From positions 1-20,288 of the forward strand of contig CAMDHB010000019.1 in the NCBI GenBank assembly GCA_945897655.1: a stretch of 20,288 nucleotides of DNA, read 5' to 3'. Positions 7,100 through 15,062 of this stretch are shown piece after piece. A program made the position numbers and the translations under genes. The DNA is from Pseudorhodobacter antarcticus. Its GTDB lineage: Bacteria > Pseudomonadota > Alphaproteobacteria > Rhodobacterales > Rhodobacteraceae. Position 1 is the first letter of the stretch, and every line of letters starts with the position of its first letter. The notes beneath the pieces are model-generated. The model saw only the letters and a program-made list of their open reading frames with translations, did not search any database and had not been told where the DNA came from.

Positions 7100-7978
7100 A
7101 TGGCAATCGTAACCTTGGCCGCCACGCAGATGGCCTGTTCATGGGATCTGGATGACAACATCCACAGGGCCGAGGGGTTGGTGACCCGCGCCGCCGAGGC
7201 GGGCGCGCAGATCATCCTGTTGCAGGAACTGTTCCAGACCCCCTATTTCTGCATCGAAAAAGACGCCCGCCATCAGGCCCTTGCCCGGCCCCTGCACACC
7301 GACCGCGCCGTGCAGCATTTTTCCACCCTTGCCGCCCGCTTGGGCGTGGTGCTGCCGATCAGTTTTTACGAGGCTGCGGGGAACACCTTCTTCAACACCC
7401 TTGCCATGATTGACGCCGATGGCACGACCCTTGGCATCTACCGCAAGACCCATATCCCCCATTCCATTGGCTATGAGGAGAAGTTCTATTTCACCCCCGG
7501 CGACACCGGGTTCCGGGTTTTTGACACCCGCTTTGCCCGCATCGGGGCGGGCATCTGCTGGGACCAATGGTTCCCCGAAACCGCCCGCGCCCTGGCCCTG
7601 CAGGGGGCCGAGGTGCTGTTGTTCCCCACCGCCATCGGTTCCGAACCCGGACAACCCGATTTTGACAGCGCGGCCCATTGGCAGCGCACCATGCAGGGCC
7701 ATGCAGCGGCCAATATGGTGCCCGTCGTGGCCTCAAACCGCGTCGGCCTGGAACGCGGACCCAATCTGGAGATGACCTTCTACGGCTCCTCCTTCATCGC
7801 CGATCATACCGGCGCCATGCTGGCCTGCGCGAACCGGACGGATGAAACCTTCGTGACCGCCACCATCGACCTGGATGCCACCCGCACCTTCCGCCAAAGC
7901 TGGGGCACATGGCGCGACCGCCGCCCCGAAACCTATGGCCTTCTTGTCAGCCATGACGGGCAGGGGCGCGGCAAATGA
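7100..7978 (+). CDS. aguB: N-carbamoylputrescine amidase
   Basis: A 292-residue nitrilase-superfamily enzyme that hydrolyses N-carbamoylputrescine to putrescine, carbon dioxide and ammonia: the last step of the agmatine route to polyamines. The catalytic triad is visible as Glu43 (LLQELFQTPYF), Lys116 (YRKTHIP) and Cys153 (GICWDQWFPE). The motif HSIGYEEKFYFTPGD and the length are those of AguB. AAAGGAA ends five bases before the ATG at 7100. The frame is open further upstream, but that part does not resemble the family. The stop overlaps the start of the kinase gene (ATGA), so the two are probably translated together. Agmatine deiminase (AguA), the usual partner, is not in the window. Reaction on a related carbamoyl or amide substrate remains possible. 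Confidence 0.93.
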   Translation: MAIVTLAATQMACSWDLDDNIHRAEGLVTRAAEAGAQIILLQELFQTPYFCIEKDARHQALARPLHTDRAVQHFSTLAARLGVVLPISFYEAAGNTFFNTLAMIDADGTTLGIYRKTHIPHSIGYEEKFYFTPGDTGFRVFDTRFARIGAGICWDQWFPETARALALQGAEVLLFPTAIGSEPGQPDFDSAAHWQRTMQGHAAANMVPVVASNRVGLERGPNLEMTFYGSSFIADHTGAMLACANRTDETFVTATIDLDATRTFRQSWGTWRDRRPETYGLLVSHDGQGRGK

Positions 7979-8889
7979 CCCGCCCCAAGATCGCCTGCAT
8001 CGGCGAATGCATGATCGAGTTGAACCAGATCGACCTTGATACCGGCACGGCCCGGATCGGCTTTGCGGGCGACACGCTGAACACGGCCATCTACCTTGCC
8101 CGGCTTGGCTGCGATGTGGCCTATGTCACCAATCTGGGCACCGATGCCTTCTCCTCCCGCATGATCCAGCGGTTCGAGGGGGAGGGCGTCGACTGCAACC
8201 TGATCGGGCGGCATGACACCCGCGTCCCCGGCCTGTACGCCATTGAAACCGATCCGCAGGGGGAGCGGTCTTTCCGCTATTGGCGCGACTCATCCGCCGC
8301 CAAGACGCTGTTTTCCGGTGTTGGGGCCGCTTTGGCGGACCTTGAGGCGTTTGACGTCCTCTATCTGTCCGGCATCACCCTTGCCATCCTGCCGCCCGAG
8401 GTGCGGGCCAACCTGACCGCCACCGCCAAGACCTTGAAGGCGGCGGGCAAAACCATCGTCTTCGACACCAACCACCGCCCCCGCCTGTGGCCCGATCTGA
8501 TGACGGCGCAGGACAGTTTTGCCGCCATGTGGCAAGCGACCAGCCTTGCCCTGCCGTCCTATGACGACGAAGAACGCCTCTACCTCGGCCAGACACCCAC
8601 TCAGGTGGCGCAGCGGATCCTGGACCTTGGCCCCGCCGAAGTGGTGTTGAAGAACGGCGCTGCGGGGCCATTGGTGTCTTGGGGCGGTCAGTCGGTGCAG
8701 ACCGCAATGCCCAGGGCTGACCATGTGGTTGACACCTCTGGCGCGGGCGACAGTTTCAACGCGGGTTATCTGGCGGCCCGGTTGCAGGGGGCGGACCCGC
8801 TGAGCGCAGCGGCGGCTGGCCACCGGCTGGCCACAGCCGTGATCGGCCACCATGGCGCGGTCATCCCGCGTGAGGCGATGCCGGTTTAG
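7975..8889 (+). CDS. kdgK: PfkB-family sugar kinase, probably 2-keto-3-deoxygluconate kinase
   Basis: A 304-residue ribokinase-fold kinase. The N-terminus (IACIGECMIEL), the substrate motif GFAGDTLNTAIYLARLG and the Tyr/Arg stretch GERSFRYWRDSSAAK are those of 2-keto-3-deoxygluconate kinase, which makes 2-keto-3-deoxy-6-phosphogluconate for the Entner-Doudoroff route. The C-terminal ATP/catalytic signature DTSGAGDSFNAGY puts the catalytic base at Asp259. The start ATG overlaps the aguB stop by four bases, suggesting translational coupling. The 3' end overlaps the stop of the convergent LysR gene by four bases. Neither KDPG aldolase nor uronate genes are adjacent. Family assignment is firm; the exact sugar acid is inferred from motif resemblance. 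Confidence 0.85.
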   Translation: MTRPKIACIGECMIELNQIDLDTGTARIGFAGDTLNTAIYLARLGCDVAYVTNLGTDAFSSRMIQRFEGEGVDCNLIGRHDTRVPGLYAIETDPQGERSFRYWRDSSAAKTLFSGVGAALADLEAFDVLYLSGITLAILPPEVRANLTATAKTLKAAGKTIVFDTNHRPRLWPDLMTAQDSFAAMWQATSLALPSYDDEERLYLGQTPTQVAQRILDLGPAEVVLKNGAAGPLVSWGGQSVQTAMPRADHVVDTSGAGDSFNAGYLAARLQGADPLSAAAAGHRLATAVIGHHGAVIPREAMPV

Positions 8890-9806
8890 GGCCGCACAAC
8901 CGCCTGCAATTGCGCCCGCAGCCACCCCAGCCTTGGGTCACCATCGCTGCGGCGGTGCCACAGGGTGGCGACGGTAAAGCCGCGAATGGCCAGCGGCGGG
9001 GTGGCCGTGACCACCCCAACCGCCGGGGCAAAGGTCGTGGCCACCAGCGAGGGCAAGGTGGCCAGCGCCCCGGTCGCCTGTACCGCCGCCAGTGCCGGCA
9101 GGAATGCCGACAGCGCCAGAATCACCCGCCGGGTCTGGCCCTGTGCGGCCAGCGCCTGATCGACAATCCCCTGCAGATCGCCATCCTGCGACACCAGAAC
9201 ATGATCCGCCGCCAGATAATCGGCCAGCGTCAGGTCCGGCGCATTCGGCAGCACCGCCTTGCGCCCAACCACCCGGTACCCCTCGTCATACAGCGGTTCT
9301 GACAGGATCGTGTCGGGCAGGTTCCAGAAGAACCCCAAGGCCAGATCAACCCGCGCCCCATTCAGCGCCGCAACCGCCGCCGCCCGGCCCAGCGGCAACA
9401 CCGCCAACCGCAACCCCGGTGCCAACCGCCCCAGATGCGCGGCCAAGGGCGGGATCACGACAGCCTGCTGCGAATCCATCGCGGCAATCCGGATCACCCC
9501 TTCGGTGCTGGCCGGATCGAACCGACGCACCCGGCCCAGCGCGGACCGCAACGCCTCAACCGCCGCTGCCACGGGTGCCTCCAACGCCAGCGCGGTTGCG
9601 GTCGGGTCCATCCCATGCGGACGGCGCAGAAACAGCGGGTCGCCAAAGATGTCGCGCAGCCGTTTCAGCGCCTGACTGACCCCCGATTGCGTCAACCCCA
9701 GTTCCGCCGCCACATCGGTGGCCTTGCGGTGCCGCAGCAGGCCCAGAAACACCAGCAGCAAGGTCAGGTCGAGGCGACGCAGTTCACTTTGGCTGAAATC
9801 AGTCAT
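8886..9806 (-). CDS. LysR-family transcriptional regulator
   Basis: A 306-residue LysR-type regulator: N-terminal winged helix-turn-helix (helices around KATDVAAELGLTQSGVSQAL, then LRDIFGDPLFLRR) and a two-lobe co-inducer-binding domain from about residue 90 on (GVIRIAAMDS onwards). The style LRRLDLTLLLVFLGLLRHR is that of NodD/LinR-like members. It is divergent from the F420-reductase-like gene across a 72-base gap and convergent with kdgK. By the usual LysR habit it likely controls the divergent gene and itself. No inducer can be read from the sequence. Confidence 0.92.
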   Translation of the reverse strand: MTDFSQSELRRLDLTLLLVFLGLLRHRKATDVAAELGLTQSGVSQALKRLRDIFGDPLFLRRPHGMDPTATALALEAPVAAAVEALRSALGRVRRFDPASTEGVIRIAAMDSQQAVVIPPLAAHLGRLAPGLRLAVLPLGRAAAVAALNGARVDLALGFFWNLPDTILSEPLYDEGYRVVGRKAVLPNAPDLTLADYLAADHVLVSQDGDLQGIVDQALAAQGQTRRVILALSAFLPALAAVQATGALATLPSLVATTFAPAVGVVTATPPLAIRGFTVATLWHRRSDGDPRLGWLRAQLQAVVRP

Positions 9807-9878
9807 GACGGGATTTCATTTTCTATTATGTCCTGCCGGTCATACCCTTCTGGAAACCGGAACATCAAGGAGATTGCC
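9807..9878. promoter_or_regulatory. Divergent control region between the LysR gene and the NADP-binding protein gene
   Basis: A 72-base divergent gap holding an AT-rich block (ATTTCATTTTCTATTATG, 9813-9830) in an otherwise GC-rich sequence, and an interrupted repeat CCGGT (9836-9840) / ACCGG (9856-9860). The plus gene has AAGGAG (9868-9873 region) before its ATG at 9879. This is the expected place for a LysR binding site, but I could not identify a convincing T-N11-A palindrome or full promoter. Confidence 0.4.
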
Positions 9879-10511
9879 ATGCAGATTGCCATCATCGGCG
9901 CGGGCAACGTCGGCGGCGCTTTGGCCCAAGGGCTGGCGGCCAAGGGCCATGCCCTGACCCTTGGCGTCCGCGATGCCGCCAAGGCCAGCGAACTGGCCGC
10001 CGCGACCGGGGCTGCACTGGCCAGCCCCGCAGCAGCGGCAGCGGAGGCCGAGGTTATCATCCTCGCCCTGCCGTGGCGCGCGGCGGAAGCGGCGGTCAAG
10101 GGCTTGGGCGACCTGACGGGCAAGATCGTGATCGACTGCATCAACCCGATCGGCATGGTGGACGGCGTGCTGGGCCTGTTGGTTGGCCACACCACCAGCG
10201 GCGGCGAGATGGTAGCCGGTTGGCTGCCCGGTGCCCACGTGGTCAAGACCCTGAACCAGGTCGGGGCCGAGGTGATGGCAAACGCCGCCCAGATGCCCGC
10301 CCGCCCCGTGATGTTCATTGCAGGCGATGACCCCGCCGCCAAAACCGCCGTGGCTGGGTTGCTGACCGATCTGGGCTTTGCGCCGCTGGATGCCGGAATG
10401 CTGATCCGGGCTAGGATCCTGGAACCCCTTGCAATGGTATGGATCAATCAGGCCGTCTTGCGCGGCATGGGCCGGAACTGGGCGCTGAGCGTGACCACAA
10501 AGGGAGAGTGA
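9879..10511 (+). CDS. NADPH-dependent F420 reductase-like / NAD(P)-binding oxidoreductase
   Basis: A 210-residue single-Rossmann-domain protein of the F420H2:NADP+ oxidoreductase-like (FNO; COG2085) group. The N-terminal MQIAIIGAGNVGGALAQGLA gives GxGxxG at residues 7-12. Following are LGVRDAAKA (the NADP-specific second strand region), VIILALPW, IVIDCINPIG and VVKTLNQVGAEVM, all family landmarks. Such proteins often act on NADP-linked substrates in bacteria that do not make F420, and their true reaction is generally unknown. AAGGAG precedes the ATG by about six bases. The frame is open upstream, but that part is antisense to the LysR gene. The stop is one base from the next ATG (TGAG ATG), so it forms an operon with the GFA gene and probably answers to the divergent LysR regulator. 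Confidence 0.85.
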   Translation: MQIAIIGAGNVGGALAQGLAAKGHALTLGVRDAAKASELAAATGAALASPAAAAAEAEVIILALPWRAAEAAVKGLGDLTGKIVIDCINPIGMVDGVLGLLVGHTTSGGEMVAGWLPGAHVVKTLNQVGAEVMANAAQMPARPVMFIAGDDPAAKTAVAGLLTDLGFAPLDAGMLIRARILEPLAMVWINQAVLRGMGRNWALSVTTKGE

Positions 10512-10512
10512 G

Positions 10513-10887
10513 ATGACCGAACGACTTCATGGCCGCTGCCACTGTGGCGGCGTGGCCTTTACCATTCCGGCAGACAGCGGCGGCGTCGTGGCCTGCCACT
10601 GCGAGGATTGCCGCAAGATGCATGGCAATTACAACGCCATGCTGGCCGCCCCGCGCGGCGGCGTGCAGTTCGAACAGGACGCCACGCTGCATTGGTACGC
10701 CAGTTCCGACAAGGCCAAACGCGGGTTCTGCACTGTCTGCGGATCACGCCTGTTCAAGGATAACCTGGGATCAGACAAGCTGATGGTGTCGGCCGGGGTG
10801 ATCGACGGGCCCACGGGCAAGCGCATCATCCGAAACCTGTGGGAACAGTCCAAGGGCGATTGGTACGACTTGCCGCCGCTTGCCTGA
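10513..10887 (+). CDS. GFA/CENP-V-family zinc protein (glutathione-dependent formaldehyde-activating enzyme-like)
   Basis: A 124-residue member of the GFA family. The two zinc-site patterns are complete: C9-x-C11, C28-x-C30-x2-C33 and C73-x2-C76, the last in GFCTVCGSRLF. Founding member Gfa of Paracoccus denitrificans was described as speeding S-hydroxymethylglutathione formation from formaldehyde, but most relatives have no tested role. This one is shorter than Gfa itself (about 190 residues), so it belongs to the broad uncharacterised part of the family. It lies one base after the F420-reductase-like gene, whose last codons supply GGGAGAG as ribosome-binding site. No formaldehyde pathway genes are adjacent, although the amine dehydrogenase at the left edge would yield formaldehyde. 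Confidence 0.87.
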   Translation: MTERLHGRCHCGGVAFTIPADSGGVVACHCEDCRKMHGNYNAMLAAPRGGVQFEQDATLHWYASSDKAKRGFCTVCGSRLFKDNLGSDKLMVSAGVIDGPTGKRIIRNLWEQSKGDWYDLPPLA

Positions 10888-10992
10888 GGCCCAAACCGGG
10901 GCAAATTGCGCCAAAACTGCCACGATAAACGCCCTATGGTTGCATAACTGAAACCCTGACCACTTAAACGACAAGAACCGCTTGCCAAATCG

Positions 10993-11021
10993 TTGCGCAT
11001 TCACATCTCATCCTGAATAAT
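10993..11021 (+). promoter_or_regulatory. Putative promoter of the PAS-GGDEF-EAL gene, possibly giving a leaderless mRNA
   Basis: TTGCGC (10993-10998), a 17-base spacer, and AATAAT (11016-11021). Initiation seven or eight bases after the second hexamer would fall at 11028-11029, on the ATG itself. No clear ribosome-binding site precedes that ATG (only CGGGGCG). Confidence 0.35.
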
Positions 11022-11028
11022 CGGGGCG

Positions 11029-13191
11029 ATGATGAAGCATGGGTCCTTGGGCAATTCGTTCTGGAAAGAGGCGCTGGACAGCGCCGGTCAGGGTGTTTGG
11101 GATTACGATGTCCGGACAGGCCGCCGTGACCATTCCGACACCTGGCATGTGATCAGGGGCCTGCAACCCGGCGTGGACCCGACCACCACCGATGAGGAAT
11201 GGCTGGACAGCATCCACCCCGATGACCGCGATCTGGCACAGGACCAGACCAACCGCCTGAACGCCGGCGAGTTGGCAGAGGTGAATTACGAATACCGCGA
11301 ACGCCACGCCGATGGCCACTGGATGTGGATCATGTGCCGCGGCCGGCCCGTCGCCTGGGACAGCAGCGGCAAACCCTACCGGTTTGTCGGCACCGACACT
11401 GACATCACCCGCATCAAGGCCTCCGAAGATCAGGTCAAGATCGTGTCCCGCCGGTTGGCGCTGGCCCTGTCCTCGGTGCAGATCGGCGTCTGGCACTATG
11501 ACTTTGCCCATGACAGCATCGAATGGGACATGCGGTTGCGCAGCATCTATGGCCTGCCCGAGGATGACACCCCCGTCCCTCGCATGGTCTGGGAAAACGC
11601 GCTGCATCCGGATGACTACGCAGACGCCATCAAGATTGCCCAAGAGGCGCTGGAGCGGAAGGCCGACTATGACCTCAGCTACCGCATCGTGCGCACCGAT
11701 GGCGCAGTGCGCTTCATCCACAGCCGTGTCAGCTATCAGGAAGACCTGATCGGCGAGCCCATTCTGGTGGGCATCAACTGGGATGCGACCGAAGATCATG
11801 AACGTTCGGTCGCATTGGAAACCGCCAACCGCCTTGCCGCCGTACGCAATGCCGAACTTGAAGCCGCCCGCGCCGAGATGGAGCATAACGCCCTGCATGA
11901 CACGCTGACGGGCCTGCCAAACCGCCGCAAGTTCGATGCCGTTCAGCGCGACTTCAACACCCAGACCGCGGCACAAACCCGCCGCTCGGCCATTCTTCAC
12001 ATCGATCTGGACCGTTTCAAGCAGATCAACGATGTCTTTGGCCATGATGGCGGCGATTTTGTGCTGCAAACCATTGCTGGCATCCTGCGCGACTGCGCCA
12101 GCGAAGGGGCGCTGGTGGCCCGGGTTGGTGGCGATGAATTTGCCATCTTCATCCCTGACGCCCCCAGCGAGGCCACCCTCAGCCTGATGGCTGAACGGCT
12201 GATCATGCGCGCGTCGCAACCCATCCGCTATCAGGGCAACATTTGCCGCTATGGCATCAGCATCGGAATCGCCGTGGCCGAGGGGCTGGGCGACGATGGC
12301 AAATCATTGTTCGTAAACGCCGATCTGGCGCTGTACCGCGCCAAGCACGAAGGGCGGGGGCGGTTCTGCTTCTTTCGCGATACCATGCGCACGCAGGCGA
12401 TGGCGAACAAGCAGAAGTCGGATGAAATTCTGGCTGGCATCGAACGGGACGAATTCTTTTGCGTCTATCAGCCCCAGTTCTGCGCCCGTTCCCTTTCCAT
12501 CACCGGGGTCGAGGCGCTGGTGCGCTGGGCGAACCCCAATCTGGGCATCCTCAACCCCCCGGACTTTCTGGCGACGGCCGAGGATCTGAATGTGCTGGCC
12601 ATGATTGACCGGATGGTCCTGCGCAAATCGGTGAATGATTTCCGCAACTGGGCCGCGCAGGGCATCTTTGTGCCCCGCTTGTCGGTCAACCTGTCAAAAT
12701 CGCGCTTGCGCGACCCCAACCTGTCGCGCGAACTGGCCAGTCTGGGGCCGCTGCCGGGCAAACTGTCCCTGGAACTGCTGGAATCCAACTTTCTGGACGA
12801 TCAGGTTGATGTCGTGTCCGACAATATCCTGGCCGCCCGCGCGGCGGGGTTGGAGATTGAGGTGGATGATTTCGGCACCGGCCATGCCTCGATCGTCAGC
12901 CTGCTGCGGCTGAAGCCGGACCGGTTGAAAATCGACAAGGCGCTGGTCGAACATATGGCGGCCTCCGGGACCAAGGCGCAGCTGCTGAAATCCATCGTCG
13001 AAATCGGCCATGTCCTGGGCATTTCCATCACCGCCGAGGGGGTTGAAACCGACTGGCAGATCAAGATGTTGCAAGACATCGGCTGTGACGAGCTTCAAGG
13101 CTATGCGCTTGCCCGCCCGATGGCCTCGGCCGATCTGGTCACCTTCCTGCGGGGTCAGCGGGTGCGCTCGCAGGCCGGTGCAGCGCGGTGA
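11029..13191 (+). CDS. PAS-PAS-GGDEF-EAL protein (dual-motif cyclic-di-GMP enzyme)
   Basis: A 720-residue cytosolic signalling protein with no membrane segment. Two PAS_3-like domains come first: about residues 15-130, with GVWDYDVRTG and a WMWIMCRGRPV strand, and about 145-265, with GVWHYDFAHDSIEWD. A GGDEF diguanylate cyclase domain follows (GGDEF at 367-371). The EAL phosphodiesterase domain begins near 430: EALVR 495-499, SVNLSKS, DDFGTG 613-618, KIDK with Lys637, AEGVET 669-674, and terminal LQGYALARPM. All catalytic motifs of both domains are intact. The inhibitory I-site RxxD expected at 358-361 reads SEGA. The protein probably switches between making and breaking cyclic-di-GMP under control of the PAS sensors; ligand or cofactor unknown. 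Transcribed alone, 141 bases after the GFA gene. Confidence 0.95.
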   Translation: MMKHGSLGNSFWKEALDSAGQGVWDYDVRTGRRDHSDTWHVIRGLQPGVDPTTTDEEWLDSIHPDDRDLAQDQTNRLNAGELAEVNYEYRERHADGHWMWIMCRGRPVAWDSSGKPYRFVGTDTDITRIKASEDQVKIVSRRLALALSSVQIGVWHYDFAHDSIEWDMRLRSIYGLPEDDTPVPRMVWENALHPDDYADAIKIAQEALERKADYDLSYRIVRTDGAVRFIHSRVSYQEDLIGEPILVGINWDATEDHERSVALETANRLAAVRNAELEAARAEMEHNALHDTLTGLPNRRKFDAVQRDFNTQTAAQTRRSAILHIDLDRFKQINDVFGHDGGDFVLQTIAGILRDCASEGALVARVGGDEFAIFIPDAPSEATLSLMAERLIMRASQPIRYQGNICRYGISIGIAVAEGLGDDGKSLFVNADLALYRAKHEGRGRFCFFRDTMRTQAMANKQKSDEILAGIERDEFFCVYQPQFCARSLSITGVEALVRWANPNLGILNPPDFLATAEDLNVLAMIDRMVLRKSVNDFRNWAAQGIFVPRLSVNLSKSRLRDPNLSRELASLGPLPGKLSLELLESNFLDDQVDVVSDNILAARAAGLEIEVDDFGTGHASIVSLLRLKPDRLKIDKALVEHMAASGTKAQLLKSIVEIGHVLGISITAEGVETDWQIKMLQDIGCDELQGYALARPMASADLVTFLRGQRVRSQAGAAR

Positions 13192-13704
13192 TCACTCCTC
13201 TGACACCAGATGCACCGCCCGCCGATAGGCGCGTTGGCCGTACAGCAAGGCCGACGGCGCATCCGACAGCCAGACAGACGTGACCTGCCCCACAATGATG
13301 TAATGGGTTTCCCACAGCAGGGCCGTCGCCAACCGGCATTCGAAATTCGCACTTGCCCCGGTCAGAATGGGCTGCCCTGCCGGACCGGGCTGCCAATCCA
13401 CCGCATCGAACCGCGACACCGGCGCAGGCTTGATCCGCCCGGCAAACAGGTCGGACACGCCTTGCTGGCCTTCGTGCAAAAGGTTGGCGCAAAACGCGCG
13501 GTTCTTCAGGATCGCCGTCGCCGCCGGGTGCTGAAAATTCAGACAGGCCAGCAGCGACGGCTGCTCGCCATCGGCGGAGACCGAGGTCATCGAACTGACC
13601 GTCATGCCGAACCGCCCCCCTTCGCCATCCGTGGTGGCCACGGCCACAAAGGTGGCAGCCCGGCTCATCCCCTCGATGAAACGCCCGCGCAGATCACTGT
13701 CCAT
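13192..13704 (-). CDS. Flavin reductase-like domain protein (HpaC/FMN reductase type)
   Basis: A 170-residue single-domain flavin reductase with the split-barrel FMN-binding fold. These proteins reduce free FMN or FAD with NAD(P)H and feed it to an oxygenase partner. Typical stretches: FIEGMSRAATFVAVATT, FGMTVSSMTSVSADGEQPSLLACLN (flavin contact), FCANLLHEGQ, and ILTGASANFECRL followed by HYIIVGQV. I prefer the ATG at 13704 because AGGGG stands eight bases ahead; the in-frame GTG at 13713 overlaps the upstream stop but has its GGGG touching it. The gene follows the flavoprotein monooxygenase gene by five bases, so both are on one transcript and may work together. It is convergent with the GGDEF-EAL gene, stop to stop. 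Confidence 0.9.
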   Translation of the reverse strand: MDSDLRGRFIEGMSRAATFVAVATTDGEGGRFGMTVSSMTSVSADGEQPSLLACLNFQHPAATAILKNRAFCANLLHEGQQGVSDLFAGRIKPAPVSRFDAVDWQPGPAGQPILTGASANFECRLATALLWETHYIIVGQVTSVWLSDAPSALLYGQRAYRRAVHLVSEE

Positions 13705-13709
13705 TCCGA

Positions 13710-14930
13710 TCACCCCTTTTGCCCCGCAATATGCCCGGCCAGATAAGCCGCATCATGCCATGCCCCCCAGATGAAGGGCGAGGCCCGGCGTGACAGCCAC
13801 GGCAGCCCCAGAAAATACAAACCCGGCACCGCCGCCACCCCCCGGTCATGCCGGGGGCGACCCTTGTCGTCAAAGGTGTCGACCTTCAGCCAGCCATAAT
13901 CCACCACAAACCCCGTGGCCCAGATGATCGACGTCACCCCCGCCCCGGCCAGATCCAACGACAGCACCGGGTTTGTCACGCAATCGGGGTTCGGGCCAAA
14001 GCGCCGCGCCTCGGGGTCCAGCGGCAGGTCCAGCCCGGCTTTCGCCGCATAGGCATCAGCCGTGTCCAGCACCGACAGGTAATTGGCGTCGCCAAAGGCG
14101 ATGTTATGGGTCAGATCAGGCTGGAACCCCATCACCCCCCCGGCATAGCTGTTTGCCCGCCCCAAAAGGGTAATCCCACCCGCCGCCAATTCCCTGAAAT
14201 CGACCGTGTGGCCGCCCCGCGCCCCGCTGACGGCAATCGTCACATGCTCCATCCCCGGTGTGCGGGCCTTGGCATCCCACAGGCCCAAAACCCCCAGCCA
14301 CCACACGAAATCCCGCCCCCGATAGGCGCGCGGCGGCCGGTCATGCGGCCCGACCGACAGATAAACCTGCCGCCCAGACCGCTGCAATTCATCGGCAATC
14401 TGCACCCCAGACGACCCCGCCCCCACCACCAGCACCGCCCCTGCGGGCAGTTGGCCGGGGTTGCGATAGGCGTTGGAATGCATCTGGGTCAGCCCCGCCT
14501 CGGGCGGAACCAGACCGGGCATCACAGGCTTCTGAAACGGCCCGGTTGCCACCACAACCTGCGCCGCCTCGATCACCCCACCTGCCGTCTGGGCGCGAAA
14601 TCCGGTACCAGCCTGCACCAGTTCGGTCACCTCGACCCCGCTGCGCACCGGCGCGTCGATCTGGGCCGCGAAGGTTTCGAAATACTGCACGATCCGGTCG
14701 CGCGGGGCAAAGCTGTCGGGGTCGATGTCGTCAAACTCCAGCGCAGGAAAGCGGTCATGCCAGGCCGGGCCATTGGCCACCAGCGAATCCCACCGCTCGG
14801 ACCGCCAACGCTCGGCAATCCGGTGGCGTTCAATCACCAGATGGGGCAGCCCCCGCTCGCGCAGATGCGCGCTCATCGCAAGGCCCGCCTGCCCGCCGCC
14901 AATGATCAGCGTGTCAACATGTTCGGTCAT
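13710..14930 (-). CDS. FAD-dependent flavin-containing monooxygenase-like oxidoreductase (CzcO-type)
   Basis: A 406-residue two-dinucleotide-domain flavoprotein related to flavin-containing and Baeyer-Villiger monooxygenases (COG2072, often labelled CzcO or YUCCA-like). The FAD motif LIIGGGQAGLAMS lies at residues 8-20 with GxGxxG at 11-16. The NADPH motif GAGSSG lies at 170-175, followed by the RPPRAYRGRD region. The FMO-type stretch MHSNAYRNPG lies between the two, and ATGF near the end is the usual second signature. The ORF is open to 15026, but the ATG at 14930 begins just before the FAD strand, as family members do. Its own NADPH site is kept, so the downstream flavin reductase is not formally needed. 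The gene is divergent from the sugar operon over 240 bases. Substrate unknown. Confidence 0.88.
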   Translation of the reverse strand: MTEHVDTLIIGGGQAGLAMSAHLRERGLPHLVIERHRIAERWRSERWDSLVANGPAWHDRFPALEFDDIDPDSFAPRDRIVQYFETFAAQIDAPVRSGVEVTELVQAGTGFRAQTAGGVIEAAQVVVATGPFQKPVMPGLVPPEAGLTQMHSNAYRNPGQLPAGAVLVVGAGSSGVQIADELQRSGRQVYLSVGPHDRPPRAYRGRDFVWWLGVLGLWDAKARTPGMEHVTIAVSGARGGHTVDFRELAAGGITLLGRANSYAGGVMGFQPDLTHNIAFGDANYLSVLDTADAYAAKAGLDLPLDPEARRFGPNPDCVTNPVLSLDLAGAGVTSIIWATGFVVDYGWLKVDTFDDKGRPRHDRGVAAVPGLYFLGLPWLSRRASPFIWGAWHDAAYLAGHIAGQKG

Positions 14931-15062
14931 CAAGGGGCCCCCGCAGGTCTGGGCGAAATCGCCATGCCCCTGCATTACACGACAACCCGCCCGGGGAACA
15001 CAATGCTTTCCTGCAACCCGCCCCATCCTGTTGCCAAATCGAGCACGAAGTCCCGCAATATG

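Noticed and set aside
9435..9878. Upstream extension of the F420-reductase-like frame
   Set aside because: It is antisense to the LysR gene. The family start MQIAIIGAGNVGG at 9879 has AAGGAG ahead of it.
11008..12219. A 403-codon minus-strand open frame opposite the PAS-GGDEF region
   Set aside because: Antisense of conserved PAS and GGDEF sequence; no motif of its own.
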